A stretch of 64,000 nt of DNA from Micromonospora violae (GTDB lineage: Bacteria; Actinomycetota; Actinomycetes; Mycobacteriales; Micromonosporaceae): positions 4,898,001-4,962,000 of the forward strand of contig NZ_SHKK01000001.1 of assembly GCF_004217135.1 (NCBI RefSeq). The letters are read 5' to 3'. The notes below the pieces were generated by a model. That model made no database searches. It was not told the origin of the DNA and saw only the letters and a list, made by a program, of their open reading frames with translations. Of this stretch, positions 7,881 through 16,417 are shown piece after piece (the stretch's first letter is position 1; every line of letters starts with the position of its first letter). Made by a program: the position numbers and the translations under genes.

Positions 7881-8981
7881 ATGGCTCCTACTCTGGGCGA
7901 CATGGTGTATCGGTACCAGTCCGATGAGGACGCTTTCGAGGAGTACCCGGAGCCCGGGTCCGATCTGTCGGCGCTCGGCGCCGGTCCGCCCCCACCGGCC
8001 GGGCCCTCTCCGTCACGCTTCCCCACGCCGTCGCTGCCCCGGCCGAACCAGCTCTCGCTGCCGTCGTCGCAGCCACCGCCGACTCGGATCGACGTTCCGC
8101 AGCCCGCGCCGACCCGGGCCGACATCCCGCCCGCCCCACCCCACAGCCAGATCTACTCCTCGGCGACGCCCGCGGAGCCGCCCACCCGGCGCAGCGGCGG
8201 CCGACTGTGGCAGGTCCTCATCGGCGGCGCGGCCGTCCTCGTGCTGCTCGCCCTCTGCGGTCTCGGTGCCGCCGCGTTTCTCATCGACCGCAACGAACAG
8301 CCGCAGACCAACCCGACATACCAGCCGAACGCCGCACCCACAACGCACACGTCGGAACGGCTGGCCCTCGACTCCCGGGACACCGACCAGGCCCCGCTCA
8401 CCGCCAAGGAACTCTTCCCCGGCAAGGAGTTGAAGCTCACCGACGGACAGCCGAGCTATCAGGTGCTCAAGACCCAGTCCAGCGGAAGCTGCGCCGTTGC
8501 CGCCACCGACGAGGTGGCCGACCTGCTGGTCCGGCTCGGCTGCAACCAGGTCGTCCGAGCCACGCTGAGTACGCCCGACGGCGACCACCTGGTCACCACC
8601 GGCCTGTTCAACCTCACCGACAAGGTCAGCGCGGAACGAGCCCGGGACCGGCTCCGGCAGGTTCTCGACGAGCGGCAGGGCCGGTTCCGTGGCCTCACCG
8701 CCGACGACGTCGACGGCACCGAGGTCCTGGCCAGCGCTCCGGCCCGCGTCGGCTGGCAGGTCCGGGGCCACTACCTGGCGTACGCCCTGGTGGTCCGCGA
8801 GGACGGGGTGGTGATCAAGGCGGGTGACGCCAAGGTCCGCGAGATCCTGTTCGACATGATCGAGCTGCACCTCAGCCGGGGCGTGCTCCAGAGCCGGGCC
8901 GACGGTGGCACCGCCGCACAACCGACAGCGGGCCCGACCGGCAATAACGCGAACCAGGACGACGGCCTGCCGGGCGACTGA
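7881..8981 (+). CDS. Membrane-anchored protein with Pro-rich cytoplasmic N-terminus
   Basis: A 366-residue protein that I do not recognise. Residues 1-105 are acidic then very Pro/Ser-rich and disordered. One transmembrane helix follows (LWQVLIGGAAVLVLLALCGLGAAAFLI), then an extracytoplasmic domain of about 200 residues with two Cys (SGSCAVAA and RLGCNQV) that could form a disulfide. The C-terminal tail is low complexity. The ATG at 7881 has AAAGGG about 4 bases upstream; an in-frame ATG at 7902 is an alternative. TACAAT at 7848-7853 is a possible -10 box. It is divergent from the methyltransferase operon and convergent with truA. Confidence 0.8.
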   Translation: MAPTLGDMVYRYQSDEDAFEEYPEPGSDLSALGAGPPPPAGPSPSRFPTPSLPRPNQLSLPSSQPPPTRIDVPQPAPTRADIPPAPPHSQIYSSATPAEPPTRRSGGRLWQVLIGGAAVLVLLALCGLGAAAFLIDRNEQPQTNPTYQPNAAPTTHTSERLALDSRDTDQAPLTAKELFPGKELKLTDGQPSYQVLKTQSSGSCAVAATDEVADLLVRLGCNQVVRATLSTPDGDHLVTTGLFNLTDKVSAERARDRLRQVLDERQGRFRGLTADDVDGTEVLASAPARVGWQVRGHYLAYALVVREDGVVIKAGDAKVREILFDMIELHLSRGVLQSRADGGTAAQPTAGPTGNNANQDDGLPGD

Positions 8982-8990
8982 CCCGGCGGG
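8966..8990. terminator. Short bidirectional hairpin between convergent genes
   Basis: GCCGGG-CGACTGA-CCCGGC spans the stop codon of the plus-strand gene and the 12-base gap before the truA stop. It could serve both genes. Confidence 0.45.
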
Positions 8991-8993
8991 CGG

Positions 8994-9824
8994 TCAACCC
9001 TCGATCGGGACCCGCAACCGGCGGGTGAGGGTGGCGCGGTGGGCGTACTCGCCCGGATCGGCCGGGTAGCCGACGGCGACCAGGGTCAGCCCGTGCGCGG
9101 GGGCCACAGTCACCTCGCTGGACCGCTCCCGCTGGCTGAGCAGGGTGCCCGGCCACTCGACCGGGCGACGGCCGTCCCCGGCCACCAGCATGGCCCCCAC
9201 CAGGCTGCGCACCATCGCCTGGCAGAACGCGTCGGCCTGCACGGTGGCGACCAGGATGCCGTCCGGGTCGCGACGCCAGTCCAGTCGGGTCACCTCGCGC
9301 AGCGTCGTCGCGTGTTCCTTGCGCCGGCAGTACGCGGCGAAGTCGTGCTCCCCCACCAGCCCGGTCGCGGCCGCATTCAACGCGGCCAGGTCCAACGGTT
9401 TCGGCCAGGCCAGCACCTCGTGCCGGCGCAGCGGCTCGGCACCGAAGGGCGCATCGGTGACCCGGTACTCGTAGCGCCGGAAGGTAGCCGAGAACCGGGC
9501 GTCGAAGTCGGCCGGCACCTCGGTCATCGCCCGTACCCGCACGTCGGTCGGGAGCAGCCGGGCCAGGCGACGCAGCAGCCGCCCCTCGTGCTGTCGCCAC
9601 ACCTCGACCGGCAGGTCCACATGACACACCTGCCCCGTGGCGTGCACCCCCGCGTCGGTCCGCCCGGCCACGGTCAGCCCGGTGGCCGTACCGGCGCCGA
9701 GGACCAGGTCCAGGGTCTCGACGAGCACCCCCGCGACGGTACGACGGGTCGGCTGGGCAGCCCAGCCGGAGAAGCCGGTGCCGTCGTACGAGACGTCCAG
9801 CCGTAGCCGGATCCGCTCGTCCAC
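8994..9824 (-). CDS. truA: tRNA pseudouridine synthase A
   Basis: Converts uridines 38-40 in the anticodon stem-loop of tRNAs to pseudouridine. It has 276 residues, the normal length. The catalytic Asp is in GRTDAGVHATGQ (about residue 55), with DVSYDGTGFSGW at the N-terminus and FCQAMVRSLVGAML near the C-terminus, all TruA hallmarks. The GTG at 9824 is the start because a perfect AGGAGG (9831-9836) lies 6 bases before it; upstream codons are not conserved-looking. It follows the rplQ terminator, so it needs its own signal or read-through, although truA commonly sits after rplQ in actinobacteria. Confidence 0.96.
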   Translation of the reverse strand: MDERIRLRLDVSYDGTGFSGWAAQPTRRTVAGVLVETLDLVLGAGTATGLTVAGRTDAGVHATGQVCHVDLPVEVWRQHEGRLLRRLARLLPTDVRVRAMTEVPADFDARFSATFRRYEYRVTDAPFGAEPLRRHEVLAWPKPLDLAALNAAATGLVGEHDFAAYCRRKEHATTLREVTRLDWRRDPDGILVATVQADAFCQAMVRSLVGAMLVAGDGRRPVEWPGTLLSQRERSSEVTVAPAHGLTLVAVGYPADPGEYAHRATLTRRLRVPIEG

Positions 9825-9844
9825 CTCGTACCTCCTGTTACGGG

Positions 9845-9879
9845 TCGGGCCCGGCACCCCAGGGGGGTGCCGGGCCCGA
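9845..9879 (-). terminator. Terminator of the alpha operon, after rplQ
   Basis: A perfect 16-bp stem, TCGGGCCCGGCACCCC paired with GGGGTGCCGGGCCCGA, with a 3-nt loop, 13 bases after the rplQ stop and just before the truA ribosome binding site. Confidence 0.85.
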
Positions 9880-9892
9880 GAATGCCCTTCGA

Positions 9893-10450
9893 TCAGGCCT
9901 TGTTCTCGGTGGCCTCGTCGCTGTCCTCGCGGGCGGCGGCGGTGTCACCGGACACCGACACCGGCGCCTCGGAGTCCTGGTCGGCCGGGGCCGACTGCGG
10001 GGCCTCGTCGGCCGGGGCGAGCGCCTCGACCTTGTCCTGCTGCGCGGCCTTGCGGGCGGCGGTCTTCTTGTTCACCTTCGGCTCGGCGACCTGAAGCTCC
10101 TCCACCAGCTCGATGATGGCCATCGGAGCGTTGTCACCCTTGCGCGGACCGGTCTTCACGATCCGGGTGTAACCGCCGGGGCGGTTGGAGTACCGGGGCG
10201 CGATCTGGTCGAACAGGGCGTACACGACGTCCTTGTCCTTGACGACACCCAGCACCCGACGCCGCGAGGCGAGGTCACCGCGCTTGGCCTTGGTGATGAG
10301 CTGCTCGGCCAGCGGGCGCAACCGCCGGGCCTTCGTCTCGGTGGTCTGGATCTTCCCGTGCTGGAACAGCGCGGTCGCCAGGTTGGCCAGCATCAGCCGC
10401 TCGTGCGAGGGGCTGCCGCCGAGGCGGGGGCCCTTGGTGGGCGTGGGCAT
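9893..10450 (-). CDS. rplQ: 50S ribosomal protein L17
   Basis: L17 binds 23S rRNA near the exit tunnel. The conserved core covers residues 1-120 ([19 protein letters not shown] near the N-terminus). About 60 Ala/Glu/Asp-rich residues form a C-terminal tail beyond the roughly 120-residue E. coli length, as is typical of actinobacterial L17. The ATG has GAGGAG 8 bases upstream. It ends the alpha operon, 34 bases after rpoA, and is followed by a strong terminator. Confidence 0.98.
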   Translation of the reverse strand: MPTPTKGPRLGGSPSHERLMLANLATALFQHGKIQTTETKARRLRPLAEQLITKAKRGDLASRRRVLGVVKDKDVVYALFDQIAPRYSNRPGGYTRIVKTGPRKGDNAPMAIIELVEELQVAEPKVNKKTAARKAAQQDKVEALAPADEAPQSAPADQDSEAPVSVSGDTAAAREDSDEATENKA

Positions 10451-10484
10451 TTTTGGTGCTCCTCAGTTGTGGCGGCAGCGCGGA

Positions 10485-11507
10485 CTAGAGCTGCTCGGTC
10501 TCGCGGTAGTCGTCGGTGTCGTAGTCGGCCTCGCCGAAGGTGTCCACGACGTGCGCCGGGTCGAAGTTCGGAGCCGAGTCCTTCAGCCCGAGACCCATCC
10601 CGGCGAGCTTCATCTTGACCTCGTCGATCGACTTCTGACCGAAGTTGCGAATGTCGAGGAGGTCGGCCTCGGTACGCCCGATGAGCTCACCAACGGAGTT
10701 GATGCCCTCGCGCTTGAGGCAGTTGTAGGAGCGGACGGTGAGGTCCAACTCCTCGATCGGCAGAGCGAGGTCCGCCGCCAGCTGGGCGTCCTGCGGGGAC
10801 GGCCCGATGTCGATGCCCTCGGCGGTCTCGTCCAGCTCCCGGGCAAGCCCGAACAGCTCCACGAGCGTCGAACCGGCGGAGGCCAGCGCGGTGCGCGGAC
10901 CCATCGACGGCTTGGTCTCGACGTCGATGATCAGCCGGTCGAAGTCGGTGCGCTGCTCGACGCGGGTCGCCTCGACGCGGTAGGTCACCTTCAGCACCGG
11001 CGAGTAGATCGAGTCGACCGGGATGCGGCCGATCTCGGCGCCGGACTGCTTGTTCTGCGCCGCCGTCACGTAGCCGCGACCCCGCTCGACGGTCAGCTCC
11101 ATGTCGAGCCGGCCCTTGCCGTTCAGGGTGGCGAGCTTCAGGTCCGGGTTGTGCACCGAGACGCCGGCCGGCGGCTGGATGTCGCCCGCGGTGACGTCGC
11201 CCGGGCCCTGCTTACGCAGGTACATGCTGACCGGCTCGTCGTGCTCGGAGCTGACGCACAGCTCCTTGATGTTCATGACGAGCTCGACCACGTCCTCCTT
11301 GACACCGGGGATCGTGGTGAACTCGTGCAGCACACCGTCGATCTTGATCGAGGTGACGGCCGCGCCCGGGATCGACGACAGCAGCGTGCGCCGCAGCGAG
11401 TTACCCAGGGTGTAGCCGAAGCCCGGCTCGAGCGGCTCGATGGCGAACCGCGACCGGGTCTCGTTGATCGACTCCTCGGAGAGGGAGGGTCGCTGGCTGA
11501 TGAGCAT
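10485..11507 (-). CDS. rpoA: RNA polymerase alpha subunit
   Basis: Scaffold of RNA polymerase: the N-terminal domain (residues 1-230) dimerises and binds beta and beta'; the C-terminal domain (about 250-320) contacts UP elements and activators. It has 340 residues. The sequence shows [20 protein letters not shown] in the dimerisation part and [20 protein letters not shown] in the helix-hairpin-helix of the C-terminal domain. An acidic tail ends the protein. It lies between rpsD (98-base gap) and rplQ, the standard alpha operon order. Confidence 0.99.
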   Translation of the reverse strand: MLISQRPSLSEESINETRSRFAIEPLEPGFGYTLGNSLRRTLLSSIPGAAVTSIKIDGVLHEFTTIPGVKEDVVELVMNIKELCVSSEHDEPVSMYLRKQGPGDVTAGDIQPPAGVSVHNPDLKLATLNGKGRLDMELTVERGRGYVTAAQNKQSGAEIGRIPVDSIYSPVLKVTYRVEATRVEQRTDFDRLIIDVETKPSMGPRTALASAGSTLVELFGLARELDETAEGIDIGPSPQDAQLAADLALPIEELDLTVRSYNCLKREGINSVGELIGRTEADLLDIRNFGQKSIDEVKMKLAGMGLGLKDSAPNFDPAHVVDTFGEADYDTDDYRETEQL

Positions 11508-11605
11508 CTTTTCTCTTCTCTTCCGGGGCGCCCGCTATTTGACGCCCACGACACAAACTGTTCCGGTGGCCCGCCCCGAAGGGCGGACCACCGAACGAGC
11601 TCGGA

Positions 11606-12232
11606 CTACTTGGAGTAGAGCTCGACGATCAGCTGCTCCTGGACCTGCGTGTCGATGACCTGCCGGGCCGGGAGGGAGTGCACGAGCACCTTCATCTGGC
11701 TCGGGATGGCCTCAAGCCACGCCGGAACCGTCTTCGAGCCGGCCTGAGCCTGCGCGACGATGAACGGGGTGAGCTCCTTGCTCTTGCCCCGAACCTCGAT
11801 GATGTCGTGCTCCTTGACGCGGTACGACGGGATGTCGACCTTCTTGCCGTTCACCGTGAAGTGACCGTGCTTGACCAGCTGGCGGGCCATGTCCCGCGAG
11901 TGGGCGTAGCCGGCCCGGTAAACGACGTTGTCCAGCCGCGACTCGAGGATCTGCAGGAGGACCTCACCGGTCTTGGCCTGCTTGCCAACGGCTTCCTCGT
12001 AGTAACCGCGGAACTGCTTCTCCAGCACGCCGTAAACCCGGCGGGCCTTCTGCTTCTCACGGAGCTGGAGCAGGTACTCCGTCTCCTTGGTGCGGCCGCG
12101 GCCGTGCTGCCCGGGCGGGAACGGCCGGGACTCGAACGGGCACTTCGGACCATCGCACTTGCTGCCCTTGAGGAACAGCTTCATCTTCTCCCGCCGGCAA
12201 CGGCGGCAGTCTGCACCGGTGTAACGAGCCAT
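11606..12232 (-). CDS. rpsD: 30S ribosomal protein S4
   Basis: Primary 16S rRNA binder that nucleates 30S assembly; in other bacteria it also represses its own operon. It has 208 residues. Four Cys (C9, C12, C26, C31 in DCRRCRRE...SKCDGPKC) form a zinc site, so this is the zinc-binding (C+) form. The S4 RNA-binding domain ([20 protein letters not shown]) follows. It is located between rpsK and rpoA. Confidence 0.99.
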   Translation of the reverse strand: MARYTGADCRRCRREKMKLFLKGSKCDGPKCPFESRPFPPGQHGRGRTKETEYLLQLREKQKARRVYGVLEKQFRGYYEEAVGKQAKTGEVLLQILESRLDNVVYRAGYAHSRDMARQLVKHGHFTVNGKKVDIPSYRVKEHDIIEVRGKSKELTPFIVAQAQAGSKTVPAWLEAIPSQMKVLVHSLPARQVIDTQVQEQLIVELYSK

Positions 12233-12245
12233 CTCTCTCTACCTC

Positions 12246-12653
12246 TCAGACCCGGCGACGCTTCGGCGGACGGCACCCGTTGTGCGGCTGCGGGGTGACG
12301 TCGGAGATCTGCCCGACCTCGAGGCCCACGGCCTGCAGCGAACGGATGGCGGTCTCCCGGCCGGAACCGGGACCCTTGACGAACACGTCGACCTTGCGCA
12401 TGCCGTGCTCCATGGCGCGACGCGCGGCGGCCTCGGCGGCCAGCTGCGCGGCGAACGGAGTCGACTTACGCGAGCCCTTGAAGCCAACCTGGCCGGCGGA
12501 GGCCCAGGAGATAACCGCACCGGTCGGGTCCGTGATGGACACGATGGTGTTGTTGAACGTGCTCTTGATGTGCGCCTGCCCGTGGGCGACGTTCTTGCGT
12601 TCCTTGCGCCGGACCTTCTTGACAGCGGCTCCGGCACGAGCCTTCGGTGGCAT
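12246..12653 (-). CDS. rpsK: 30S ribosomal protein S11
   Basis: S11 lies on the 30S platform near the E site. It has 135 residues; the N-terminus is the basic [14 protein letters not shown], and the core motifs [14 protein letters not shown] and [15 protein letters not shown] are standard. The 13-base gap to rpsD suggests coupled translation. It is transcribed with rpsM, rpsD, rpoA and rplQ. Confidence 0.99.
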
Positions 12654-12741
12654 AAGTCTTCTGCGCTCCTAGTTGACTTCCCGATACAGGTTGCGGCCTG
12701 GCCTAGCTCGGCGGACCCAGACCCGTATTCCGGTCTACGTC

Positions 12742-13122
12742 TTACTTCTTGCCGGGCTTCTTCTTGCCGGCGACGGTCCGCTTCGGGCCCTTGCGGGTCC
12801 GTGCGTTGGTCTTGGTCCGCTGGCCACGCACGGGCAGGCCCCGGCGGTGCCGGATGCCGGCGTAGCAGCCGATCTCAACCTTGCGGCGGATGTCAGCGGC
12901 GACCTCGCGGCGCAGGTCGCCTTCAACCTTGTAGTTGCCCTCGATGTGGTCGCGGAGCTGCACGAGCTCCTCGTCCGTGAGGTCCCGAGCGCGCTTGTCC
13001 GGCGAGATGCCGGTGGCGGCGAGTGTCTCCAGGGCGCGGGTGCGACCGACCCCGAAGATGTAGGTGAGCGCGATCTCCATCCGCTTCTCGCGGGGGAGAT
13101 CCACGCCGACTAGACGTGCCAT
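12742..13122 (-). CDS. rpsM: 30S ribosomal protein S13
   Basis: Head protein of the 30S subunit that contacts the P-site tRNA and forms bridges to L5. It has 126 residues and starts [20 protein letters not shown]; the helix-hairpin-helix and the basic C-terminal tail ([12 protein letters not shown]) are present. AGGAG lies upstream of the ATG. It follows a 261-base non-coding stretch after rpmJ, unusually long for this cluster, so a separate leader or promoter is possible. Confidence 0.99.
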   Translation of the reverse strand: MARLVGVDLPREKRMEIALTYIFGVGRTRALETLAATGISPDKRARDLTDEELVQLRDHIEGNYKVEGDLRREVAADIRRKVEIGCYAGIRHRRGLPVRGQRTKTNARTRKGPKRTVAGKKKPGKK

Positions 13123-13383
13123 GTGCGGGCGTACTCCTCGTAATGTGTGGCGGAGGTGTGGACCCGTCCCACCCCGCTACCGGCCGTCCCGTCCTTCCGA
13201 CGCGGTGAGCGCCGGCGACCGGGATCGGTCGCTGCCCGAGCGGGCCCCGGCCTCCGACCGGGGGTCAGCCACGCAGAGGTACGTCTGGCGTACCGCTCGC
13301 GGCTGGGACGAGCATGTGTGATGTGTGTGTCGCTGGGGATCTGCGTGGACCAACGCCATCCGGCCGTGGCCGGAAGGGCTGAG

Positions 13384-13497
13384 TCAGCCCTGGCGCTGCT
13401 TGTGGCGCGGGTCGGTGCAGATGACCATGACCCGGCCGTGCCGGCGGATAACCCGGCACTTGTTGCAGATCCTCTTGACGCTCGGCTTGACCTTCAC
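13384..13497 (-). CDS. rpmJ: 50S ribosomal protein L36 (zinc form)
   Basis: A 37-residue protein that reads [20 protein letters not shown] followed by [18 protein letters not shown]11, C14, C27 and H33-type ligands make the zinc site of the C+ form. The GTG at 13497 is the start because it gives the canonical 37-residue protein and has AAGG about 6 bases upstream; an in-frame ATG 18 bases upstream would add a non-conserved extension. It lies between infA and rpsM. Confidence 0.97.
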   Translation of the reverse strand: MKVKPSVKRICNKCRVIRRHGRVMVICTDPRHKQRQG

Positions 13498-13588
13498 GGT
13501 TGCCTTACTTCCCATCTGGCCCGGAGACGCGCGAGGCGCGACACCGGACGTCGAAGACGGACACGGGACTTCCCGGCCGTCGTCAGGA

Positions 13589-13810
13589 CTACTTGTAGCG
13601 GTAGACGATGCGCCCGCGGGTCAGGTCGTACGGCGAAAGTTCGACGACGACCCGGTCCTCAGGAAGGATGCGGATGTAGTGCTGCCGCATCTTCCCGCTG
13701 ATGTGAGCGAGCACCTTGTGGCCGTTCGCGAGCTCCACCCGGAACATGGCGTTCGGCAGGGGCTCGATGACCCGACCCTCGATCTCAATGGCTCCGTCTT
13801 TTTTCGGCAT
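13589..13810 (-). CDS. infA: Translation initiation factor IF-1
   Basis: A single OB-fold protein of 73 residues ([20 protein letters not shown]) that blocks the A site during initiation. The length and the C-terminus [13 protein letters not shown] are standard. GGAGG is close upstream of the ATG. It starts the infA-rpmJ-rpsM-rpsK-rpsD-rpoA-rplQ run. A candidate promoter lies about 155 bases upstream. Confidence 0.99.
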   Translation of the reverse strand: MPKKDGAIEIEGRVIEPLPNAMFRVELANGHKVLAHISGKMRQHYIRILPEDRVVVELSPYDLTRGRIVYRYK

Positions 13811-13964
13811 GTCCTCCGCTGTCCTGACGTCGATTGCTCCGGGCGGCCCACAACGTCTTACACGGAAATCTGATCAGAATCAGAAGCCCGCGCCAGCCGC
13901 GGCTCCAGCTCCCACCGAAGCGCAGGGTGGGCATGCCGGAGTGGACGCTGTGCGCCGATCTGAA

Positions 13965-13994
13965 AGTGTACGCCGGCCTGCACTCCCCCGCCAA
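13965..13994 (-). promoter_or_regulatory. Candidate promoter for infA operon
   Basis: On the minus strand TTGGCG (13989-13994) and TACACT (13965-13970) are separated by 18 bases, a fair match to a primary sigma promoter. It lies in the 336-base gene-free stretch 13811-14146, which otherwise holds only the palindrome at 14047. Confidence 0.4.
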
Positions 13995-14046
13995 ACCGAC
14001 CACCCCCCAACTCAACCAACCCCTCCACACCCCCACCCCTGGCCCT

Positions 14047-14109
14047 CGTTGATCATGAAGTTATGGCCAGGACACGCCGGCACTGACGGCAGTAACTTCA
14101 TGATCAACG
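14047..14109. repeat. Palindromic element with perfect 17-bp arms (copy A)
   Basis: The arms CGTTGATCATGAAGTTA (14047-14063) and TAACTTCATGATCAACG (14093-14109) are exact reverse complements around a 29-base centre. It shares its core GATCATGAAGTT with the element at 14751. The two bracket the DUF1707 gene. Confidence 0.95.
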
Positions 14110-14146
14110 GGTCGGGTGGGGGTTCCGGGGACTGGGGTGGGTGGGG

Positions 14147-14698
14147 TTAGAGGCCGGATGGGGGGTCGTTGGGGTTGAGGGCACGTTTTGTCCGCTTACG
14201 CTCGCGGCGGCGCTGGCGCCTGATGGCCTCGCGTCGGGGCTCCGCCCCGGCCAACCCCGTTACCGTGCGGACCACCAGCACCGCGCCCCAGGGCCCCGCC
14301 ACCCAGGCCGGCCAGAAGTACAGCAGGTCCTGGCTGAGCAACGACGTGACCGCCCAGATGGTCACCACGATGGCGATCACCCGCAGGTACGGGGACCACA
14401 CCTCGGCCAACCAGCGGGCGGTGACACCCCGGACGGGGACCTGACCGGCCTCGTCGCCCGGCAGGCTCACCGTCGACGCGGCGGCCGGCGCCAGGCCCGA
14501 CCGCTGCGCGGGCGTCACCGGCGGCAGATCCGTGAGCAGAACCTCAAGGTCGGCGTAGGTGCGGGCCGCGTAGGCCCGTTGCAACCGCTCGTCGTACTCG
14601 TGCAGATCCAGCCGACCCTCGTTCAGTGCGACCCGCAGCCGGTCGGCGACCGCCGAGCGGTCCGAGTCCGAGGCTCGCATCCCGTCCCGCCCGTCCAT
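14147..14698 (-). CDS. DUF1707 (SHOCT-like) domain membrane protein
   Basis: Unknown function. The N-terminal DUF1707 domain (RASDSDRSAVADRLRVALNE, then DLHEYDERLQRAYAARTYADLEVLLTDLP in pieces) is followed by a linker, two hydrophobic segments (YLRVIAIVVTIWAVTSLL and WPAWVAGPWGAVLVV) and a very basic tail. This DUF1707-2TM layout is frequent in actinobacteria. It has 183 residues from the ATG at 14698; ATGs at 14710 and 14680 are also possible and none has a clear Shine-Dalgarno sequence. It sits alone between map and infA, flanked on both sides by related palindromes. Confidence 0.8.
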   Translation of the reverse strand: MDGRDGMRASDSDRSAVADRLRVALNEGRLDLHEYDERLQRAYAARTYADLEVLLTDLPPVTPAQRSGLAPAAASTVSLPGDEAGQVPVRGVTARWLAEVWSPYLRVIAIVVTIWAVTSLLSQDLLYFWPAWVAGPWGAVLVVRTVTGLAGAEPRREAIRRQRRRERKRTKRALNPNDPPSGL

Positions 14699-14750
14699 GC
14701 CGGCAAGCATGCCACCGCCGCGCCACTTCCGCCCGCCCCCAAGGCTCGGT

Positions 14751-14810
14751 CGATCATGAAGTTGTCGCCAGCGTGACCGGCGTGTCAGCGCAACAACTTC
14801 ATGATCAACG
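14751..14810. repeat. Palindromic element (copy B) related to copy A
   Basis: The arms GATCATGAAGTTGT (14752-14765) and ACAACTTCATGATC (14793-14806) are perfect 14-bp reverse complements. The right arm continues AACG, as in copy A. It lies between map and the DUF1707 gene. Confidence 0.95.
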
Positions 14811-14824
14811 GGGAGTGGCGGGGG

Positions 14825-15676
14825 TTAGGGGGTTTTGGAGGTGGCTGGTTGGCGTGCGGTGACCAGATCGCCCAGCCGGGCCCGGCCCCCGTCGAACGCG
14901 GTGAGCACCCAGACCCCGTCCGGCAGCAGCGCCATCGAGTGCTCAACGTGCGCGGCCCTCGAGCCGTCCCGGGTGACGACCGTCCAGCCGTCGGCCAATT
15001 CGACGGTACGCGGGGACGCCATCGTGATCATCGGTTCGATGGCCAGCGCCATTCCGGGGACCAGTCGCGGACCCTTGCCCGGCCGACCGTGGTTGAGCAC
15101 ATGCGGGTCCTGGTGCATCTCGGTGCCGATGCCGTGCCCGCCGTAACCGTCGACGATGCCGTACCGACCACCCTTGCGGACGGCGGTCTCCACCGCGTGC
15201 GAGATGTCGGTGAGGCGGCCCTTGCCGCTGGCCGCGCCGCGCGCCGCGGCGGCGATGCCGGCCCACATCGCGTCCTCGGCGACCTCGGCCATCTTCAGCA
15301 GCGCCGGGTCGACGTCGCCGACCCCGACCGTGATCGCGGAGTCGCCGTGCCAGCCGTTCAGCACCGCGCCGCAGTCGATGGAGATCAGGTCACCGTCCTG
15401 GAGCACCTGCTTCGGCGACGGGATGGCATGCACGATCTGCTCGTTGACGGAGGAGCAGATCGACGCCGGGAAACCGTGGTAGCCCTTGAACGACGGAACG
15501 GCACCCGCCTCGCGGATGGTCGCCTCGGCGATGGCATCCAGATCGGCGGTGCTCACGCCGGGGGCGACAGCCTCCCGCATCCGGCGAAGCGCCTCGGCCA
15601 CCACCAACCCGGCGGCGCGCATCTTCTCGATCTGGTCAGGGCTCTTCAGCTGGATGTCCAGCTGGGGACGACGCAT
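14825..15676 (-). CDS. map: Type I methionine aminopeptidase
   Basis: Removes initiator methionine from nascent proteins. It has 283 residues. The metal ligands typical of the family are seen: Asp in ISIDCGAV, Asp in HGDSAITV, His in GYGGHGIGTEMHQDP, Glu in LAIEPM and Glu in HVEHSMAL. There is a short N-terminal extension without a zinc finger. It follows adk in the secY-adk-map operon, the normal actinobacterial order. Confidence 0.97.
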   Translation of the reverse strand: MRRPQLDIQLKSPDQIEKMRAAGLVVAEALRRMREAVAPGVSTADLDAIAEATIREAGAVPSFKGYHGFPASICSSVNEQIVHAIPSPKQVLQDGDLISIDCGAVLNGWHGDSAITVGVGDVDPALLKMAEVAEDAMWAGIAAAARGAASGKGRLTDISHAVETAVRKGGRYGIVDGYGGHGIGTEMHQDPHVLNHGRPGKGPRLVPGMALAIEPMITMASPRTVELADGWTVVTRDGSRAAHVEHSMALLPDGVWVLTAFDGGRARLGDLVTARQPATSKTP

Positions 15677-15763
15677 GGAGCGATTACCTTTCGTGGCCGT
15701 TCAGCGGGGCACATAACGCGTACCCCGCTGTTCGCACTCTATCCGCCGTGGCCCGGCGGGACC

Positions 15764-16417
15764 TCAGCCGCCGTACGACCGCAGCGCGTCGATGGCCCGG
15801 GTGGTGACGTCCTCCACCGGGCCGGTGGCGTCGATCCCGACCAGCTTGCCCTGAGCGCCGTAGTAGTCGACCAGGGGTGCGGTCTTCTCGCTGTACTCGC
15901 GAAGCCGCGTGGCGATCGTCTCCGGCTTGTCATCGTCGCGCTGGAACAGCTCGGCGCCGCACCTGTCGCAGATCCCCGGCCGGGTGGTGGCGTCGAACTC
16001 GACGTGCCAGATCTTGCCGCAGCCCCGGCAGGTACGCCGACCGGAGAGCCGCCGGATCACCTCGTCGTCGTCGACGACCAGCTCCAGGACCAGATCCAGG
16101 GCGGTGCCCAGATCGGCGAGGAGCTTGTCCAGAGCGGCCGCCTGCGGAGTCGTCCGCGGGAAGCCGTCGAGCAGGAAACCCTCGCTGGCGTCGGGCTCGG
16201 CCAGCCGGTCCCGGACCATGTTGATGGTGACCTCGTCCGGAACCAGCTCGCCCGCGTCCATGTACCGCTTCGCCTCGACACCGAGCGGCGTGCCCTGGGT
16301 GACGTTCGACCGGAAGATGTCTCCGGTCGAAATCTTCGGCACCGAGAGGTGCGCGGCGATGAACTCGGCCTGCGTGCCCTTGCCCGCGCCCGGCGGGCCA
16401 ACCAGAACGAGTCTCAT
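15764..16417 (-). CDS. adk: Adenylate kinase
   Basis: Catalyses ATP + AMP to 2 ADP. It has 217 residues. The P-loop [10 protein letters not shown] is at 7-16. The long LID domain carries a four-Cys zinc site (CRGCGK...CDRCG), as in Gram-positive enzymes. The AMP-binding DGFPRT is present. The ATG directly abuts the TAG of secY with no gap, so the two are co-translated. map follows 87 bases downstream. Confidence 0.98.
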   Translation of the reverse strand: MRLVLVGPPGAGKGTQAEFIAAHLSVPKISTGDIFRSNVTQGTPLGVEAKRYMDAGELVPDEVTINMVRDRLAEPDASEGFLLDGFPRTTPQAAALDKLLADLGTALDLVLELVVDDDEVIRRLSGRRTCRGCGKIWHVEFDATTRPGICDRCGAELFQRDDDKPETIATRLREYSEKTAPLVDYYGAQGKLVGIDATGPVEDVTTRAIDALRSYGG

